Made by a program: the position numbers and the translations under genes
Shown here: in pieces, positions 55,573-58,011 of the stretch
Position numbering within the stretch: the first letter of the stretch is position 1
Layout of the letters: each line of letters begins with the position of its first letter
The notes under the pieces: generated by a model
The model's database searches: none
The model's input: the letters and a program-made list of their open reading frames with translations, nothing else
Told to the model about the DNA's origin: nothing
DNA from: an uncultured Granulosicoccaceae bacterium
Lineage (GTDB): Bacteria; Pseudomonadota; Gammaproteobacteria; Granulosicoccales; Granulosicoccaceae
DNA length: 58,011 bases
Direction of reading: 5' to 3'
Assembly: GCA_937981955.1 (NCBI GenBank)
Contig: CALJNA010000082.1
Location: forward strand, 1 to 58,011

Positions 55573-57560
55573 TTCCTGAACTCGGACTATTCGCTTTAAT
55601 ATTGGGGCTGTGCACAGCAATTGTGCTTGGTACAGTGCCGCTGATCGGCAGTTTTACCGGTAATCGAAGCTGGATGGCGGTTGCCCGGCCAGCCGCGCTT
55701 GCTCAATTATTTTTTGTCGCACTGTCTTACGCCTGTTTAACCTGGACGTTTATCAGCAACGATTTCAGTGTTTTGTACACCGCCAATACAGCCAATACAG
55801 GCTTACCGCTAATGTACAAAATTTCAGGTGTGTGGGGTGGTCACGAAGGTTCAATTTTGTTGTGGGTGTTTATTCTGTCTGTTTGGGTAGGTTCGGTAGC
55901 TATTTTTAGTGCCAGTTTGCCGGCCGTATTGTTAGCGCGCGTATTGGCCGTTCTGGGTCTGATCACTATTGGTTTCATGTTGTTTGTGCTGCTCACATCA
56001 AACCCGTTCGAGCGAATTTTTCCGGTTCCTGCAGACGGCGCATCGTTGAATCCGTTACTGCAAGACCCAGGCATGGCTGCGCACCCGCCATTGCTTTACA
56101 TGGGCTATGTTGGTTTTGCCGTTGCGTTTGCATTCGCTGTAGCCGCACTGATCGAAGGCAAGCTTGATGCGGCAACACTGCGCTGGATGCGGCCCTGGAC
56201 CAACATTGCGTGGGTGTTTTTAACGCTCGGCATTGCCCTGGGCAGCTATTGGGCTTACTACGAACTCGGCTGGGGTGGTTGGTGGTTCTGGGACCCTGTT
56301 GAGAACGCATCCTTTATGCCCTGGCTTGTTGGCACAGCGTTAATCCATTCTTTGGCTGCATCTGAGAAACGTGGTGTATTTAAAGCATGGACCGTATTGT
56401 TGGCAGTAATGGCATTCTCGCTAAGCCTGCTCGGTACGTTTCTGGTTCGTTCCGGTGTACTGACATCAGTGCATGCGTTCGCCACCGACCCGGCAAGAGG
56501 GTTGTTCGTACTGTTATTTCTTGGCATTGTTGTTGGCGGTTCGCTGCTGTTGTTTGCTGTGCGGGCCCATAATTTAAAAAGTACAACCGGTTATGAGCTG
56601 TTTTCGCGTGAAACCGCATTGCTAATGAACAATGTGTTACTGGTCGTGGCTTGTGCCATGGTGTTGTTCGGCACCTTATATCCCTTAATGCTGGACGCGT
56701 TAGGTATGGGAAAAATATCGGTCGGCATGCAGTACTTCAACATTATGTTCGTGCCCTTGATGCTGCCCGTTGTATTTATAGTTGGTGTCGGTGCCATGAT
56801 GAACTGGAAACGCGACCGGCTTGCTGGTCGTCGAAACACGTTGATTGTCCTGGCTGTTGCCAGTGTGGTTATTGGTATTGTGTTAAGCATGCGGTTTACT
56901 GAATTCAGACCCGCTGCACTTGCATCGATTGCGCTGGCAATCTGGGTCGTCACCAGCAGTGTATATGGTCTGGTGTATAGACTGCGTAACAAACGTAATC
57001 GGTTGAACGCCGTTATGCACACCCCGGCGGCCTTTTGGGGTATGACTATTGCGCATATGGGGATTGCCGTTTTCACTGTCGGTGTTGCGCTTACGTCTAT
57101 CTATTCAAAAGAAGTCACCGTACGCATGAGTCCGGGTGAAACCCATGTTGTAGGTGATTACACGATTGGTTTGTCCAGTATCGGTGAAGTACGTGGTCCG
57201 AATTACCTGGCCATGCGAGGGGAATTTGAAGTCAGCAAAGACGGGAAGGCGGTGTCCACGGTTAAATCAGAGAAAAGAGTGTACGACGTTCGACGTGACT
57301 TAATGACCGAGGCGGGTATCGACGGCGGATTAACACGCGATATTTTTATTGCGCTGGGTGAATCGCTCGATGAGAACGGTGCATGGGCTGTACGACTGCA
57401 GGTCAAACCTTATATACGCTGGATTTGGTATGGCACAGTGATTATGGCACTGGGCGGGCTGCTTGCAGCGCTTGATGCACGCTACAGAATGCGCAAACGC
57501 AAAACCAAAGTCGTAGCATCACAACAAGCAAGTACACTCACTAATGCATCGGCGGGATGA
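55569..57560 (+). CDS. ccmF: Cytochrome c heme lyase subunit CcmF
   Basis: A 663-residue protein with about 14 helices. The WWD domain reads LGWGGWWFWDPVENASFMPW, the heme-handling motif of CcmF. Conserved histidines sit in the surrounding periplasmic loops (GGHEGS, AAHPPLLYMGY, ALIHSLA). It acts with CcmH to attach heme to the CXXCH cysteines of apocytochrome. Its stop overlaps the ccmG start as ATGA. Confidence 0.97.
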   Translation: MIPELGLFALILGLCTAIVLGTVPLIGSFTGNRSWMAVARPAALAQLFFVALSYACLTWTFISNDFSVLYTANTANTGLPLMYKISGVWGGHEGSILLWVFILSVWVGSVAIFSASLPAVLLARVLAVLGLITIGFMLFVLLTSNPFERIFPVPADGASLNPLLQDPGMAAHPPLLYMGYVGFAVAFAFAVAALIEGKLDAATLRWMRPWTNIAWVFLTLGIALGSYWAYYELGWGGWWFWDPVENASFMPWLVGTALIHSLAASEKRGVFKAWTVLLAVMAFSLSLLGTFLVRSGVLTSVHAFATDPARGLFVLLFLGIVVGGSLLLFAVRAHNLKSTTGYELFSRETALLMNNVLLVVACAMVLFGTLYPLMLDALGMGKISVGMQYFNIMFVPLMLPVVFIVGVGAMMNWKRDRLAGRRNTLIVLAVASVVIGIVLSMRFTEFRPAALASIALAIWVVTSSVYGLVYRLRNKRNRLNAVMHTPAAFWGMTIAHMGIAVFTVGVALTSIYSKEVTVRMSPGETHVVGDYTIGLSSIGEVRGPNYLAMRGEFEVSKDGKAVSTVKSEKRVYDVRRDLMTEAGIDGGLTRDIFIALGESLDENGAWAVRLQVKPYIRWIWYGTVIMALGGLLAALDARYRMRKRKTKVVASQQASTLTNASAG

Positions 57561-58011
57561 TGATCAAGTTTTTGCCCATAGTAATATTCGCTGCATTGGT
57601 CGGTTTTTTGTACAAAGGCCTTGCATTGAACCCATCAGAAGTACCATCACCGTTTATCGGTAAACCTGCACCGCAAGTACGTGGTCCTGTCCTGAACGCC
57701 GAGAGTCAGTTCAACTCACAGGATATGGTTGGGCAAGTGTGGATACTTAACGTGTGGGCCAGTTGGTGTCGAGAATGTGTTTATGAACACCCGCTGTTTA
57801 TTGCACTGGCGCGAGAAGAAAAAGTACCCATTATTGGCCTGAACTATAAAGATCAAACCGGCGATGCAGTAGCGTGGCTCAGCCGGTTTGGTGATCCGTA
57901 CTACAATATCGTTGAAGATCAACAGGGTGATGTTGGGCTTGACTGGGGAGTTTATGCTGTACCCGAAACATTTATAATAGACAAAAAGGGCGTGGTCAGG
58001 CATAAAGTTAT
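57557..58011 (+). CDS. ccmG: Thiol:disulfide interchange protein CcmG/DsbE (partial, 3' end outside window)
   Basis: The frame runs open to the window end (151 codons). The start is ATG 57557, overlapping the ccmF stop, or the adjacent ATG 57560. An N-terminal anchor helix (IKFLPIVIFAALVGFLYKG) is followed by a thioredoxin-like domain with the redox motif WCREC and, near the edge, the cis-proline segment AVPETFIID. It keeps apocytochrome CXXCH cysteines reduced for heme attachment. CcmH and CcmI are expected just beyond. Confidence 0.95.
   Translation, partial: MMIKFLPIVIFAALVGFLYKGLALNPSEVPSPFIGKPAPQVRGPVLNAESQFNSQDMVGQVWILNVWASWCRECVYEHPLFIALAREEKVPIIGLNYKDQTGDAVAWLSRFGDPYYNIVEDQQGDVGLDWGVYAVPETFIIDKKGVVRHKV

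Overview
The window looks like chromosome of a free-living, probably aquatic gammaproteobacterium. The evidence is gene order: mnmA-hflD, clpS-clpA facing infA, crcB-serS and a ccmABCDEFG run are typical of that class. Coding density is high, many genes overlap by ATGA or GTGA, and I see no phage, insertion sequence, CRISPR array or tRNA.

Bases 1-11193 hold a mostly minus-strand glycan gene set: a DPM1-like GT2 glycosyltransferase, an SDR epimerase, an FAD flavoprotein, a Wlb/Wbp-type nucleotide-sugar set (N-acetyltransferase, UDP-GlcNAc 2-epimerase, Gfo/Idh/MocA dehydrogenase), a NodB deacetylase, a PAPS sulfotransferase and a flippase-like membrane protein cut by the window edge. A GT-C type transferase sits among them on the plus strand. 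Bases 11488-15205 are mostly housekeeping: hflD, mnmA and a LysR gene in one coupled operon, then a YdcF-like protein.

Bases 15202-32598 form a complete-looking Wzx/Wzy-type exopolysaccharide locus: UDP-glucuronate 4-epimerase, TviB-like UDP-sugar dehydrogenase, initiating phosphoglycosyltransferase, Wza-like lipoprotein, Wzz-like co-polymerase, a BY-kinase-like ATPase with a degenerate P-loop, an outer-membrane barrel, glycosyltransferases, two deacetylases, flippase and polymerase, followed by an acyltransferase. Its export genes resemble the set usually found with exosortase (XrtA/PEP-CTERM) systems, but no exosortase is in the window. Two small membrane-anchored J-domain proteins bracket the initiating transferase; this is the arrangement I find least explained by known systems.

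Bases 34404-40715 are conserved genes: clpS, clpA, infA, a DUF1249 gene, a DUF4124 gene, crcB, serS. The clpA-infA gap holds a bidirectional terminator and a degenerate 16-bp tandem repeat.

Bases 40905-52711 are an acyl-CoA and organic-acid module: a long-chain-type acyl-CoA ligase, a Liv-type ABC importer in five genes, a PaaK-like adenylate-forming protein with altered catalytic motifs, a YciA-type thioesterase, acetoacetyl-CoA synthetase and a DUF1285 protein. A near-perfect 22-bp palindrome overlaps a good promoter upstream of the first gene. Bases 52708-58011 are the System I cytochrome c maturation operon ccmABCDEFG, with ccmG cut by the window end. Two genes here are partial at the edges (1-821 minus and 57557-58011 plus).
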